Below, one piece after another: positions 63,875 through 64,000 of a DNA stretch of 64,000 nucleotides. Position 1 is the first letter of the stretch; every line of letters begins with the position of its first letter. The stretch covers positions 2,693,719 through 2,757,718 of the forward strand of contig NZ_JH636434.1 of the NCBI RefSeq assembly GCF_000255655.1, written 5' to 3'. The stretch is from Schlesneria paludicola DSM 18645 (lineage in GTDB: Bacteria > Planctomycetota > Planctomycetia > Planctomycetales > Planctomycetaceae). Position numbers and translations under genes: made by a program. The notes beneath the pieces were generated by a model. It saw only the letters and a list, made by a program, of their open reading frames with translations. It was not told where the DNA came from and searched no databases.

Positions 63875-64000
<126 letters not shown>

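Overview
The window reads as chromosomal DNA of a planctomycete, probably of the Planctomycetales. The pointers are sigma factors fused to membrane-anchored C-terminal domains, DUF1559- and DUF1501-type proteins, an 'LEGRKMLSA'-type N-terminus on a secreted protein, very large PQQ/TPR proteins, futalosine-pathway menaquinone genes, and the 5' end of a 16S rRNA gene (from about 63875) with no other rRNA gene in view. No CRISPR array, tRNA, integrase or intact insertion sequence was seen.

Layout. (1) 1-6.1 kb: a 5'-truncated secreted PQQ-repeat protein and a membrane-anchored TPR protein. (2) 6.2-23.8 kb: a flagellar cluster. A FlgM-like gene, fliC, fliD and fliS lie on the plus strand. On the minus strand are flgF-flgG-flgA-flgH-flgI-flgJ-flgN-flgK-flgL, a terminator, and then flgB-flgC-fliE with a MotE-like gene. 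A second FlgG-type gene diverges from flgF. A solitary fliN lies 22 kb away at 45.7 kb. Together these supply rod, P and L rings, hook-filament junction, filament, cap, export chaperones and part of the switch. fliF, fliG, fliM, flgE, flgD, motAB and the export apparatus must be elsewhere. (3) 24-36.5 kb: secreted and regulatory genes. On the minus strand these are blaI, an M56 membrane peptidase, a membrane-tethered ECF sigma factor, and a tandem trypsin/PDZ protease whose ATG overlaps the sigma stop codon. A TPR protein and a LolA-like protein follow. Paired palindromes overlie the blaI promoter region. (4) 36.6-45.1 kb: a DUF1501 protein, an NfeD-like membrane protein, a second membrane-tethered ECF sigma factor with a LolA-like outer domain, an AI-2E-family permease, a DUF1559-LRR fusion and a VOC protein. 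(5) 45.7-64 kb: fliN, mqnC, mqnA, hom, a full-length paralogue of the first PQQ protein, membrane proteins, an MFS carrier, a dihaem cytochrome c, rplM-rpsI, mgtE, a DinB-like gene and the start of 16S rRNA.

The most interesting points are the two different membrane-tethered sigma factors (one translationally coupled to a secreted protease), the BlaI-type operator pair, a possible sigma-54-driven small RNA ending at a strong terminator near 56.1 kb, and a short palindromic-ended repeat present in two copies plus remnants. All product names rest on reading translated sequence; no database search was possible.
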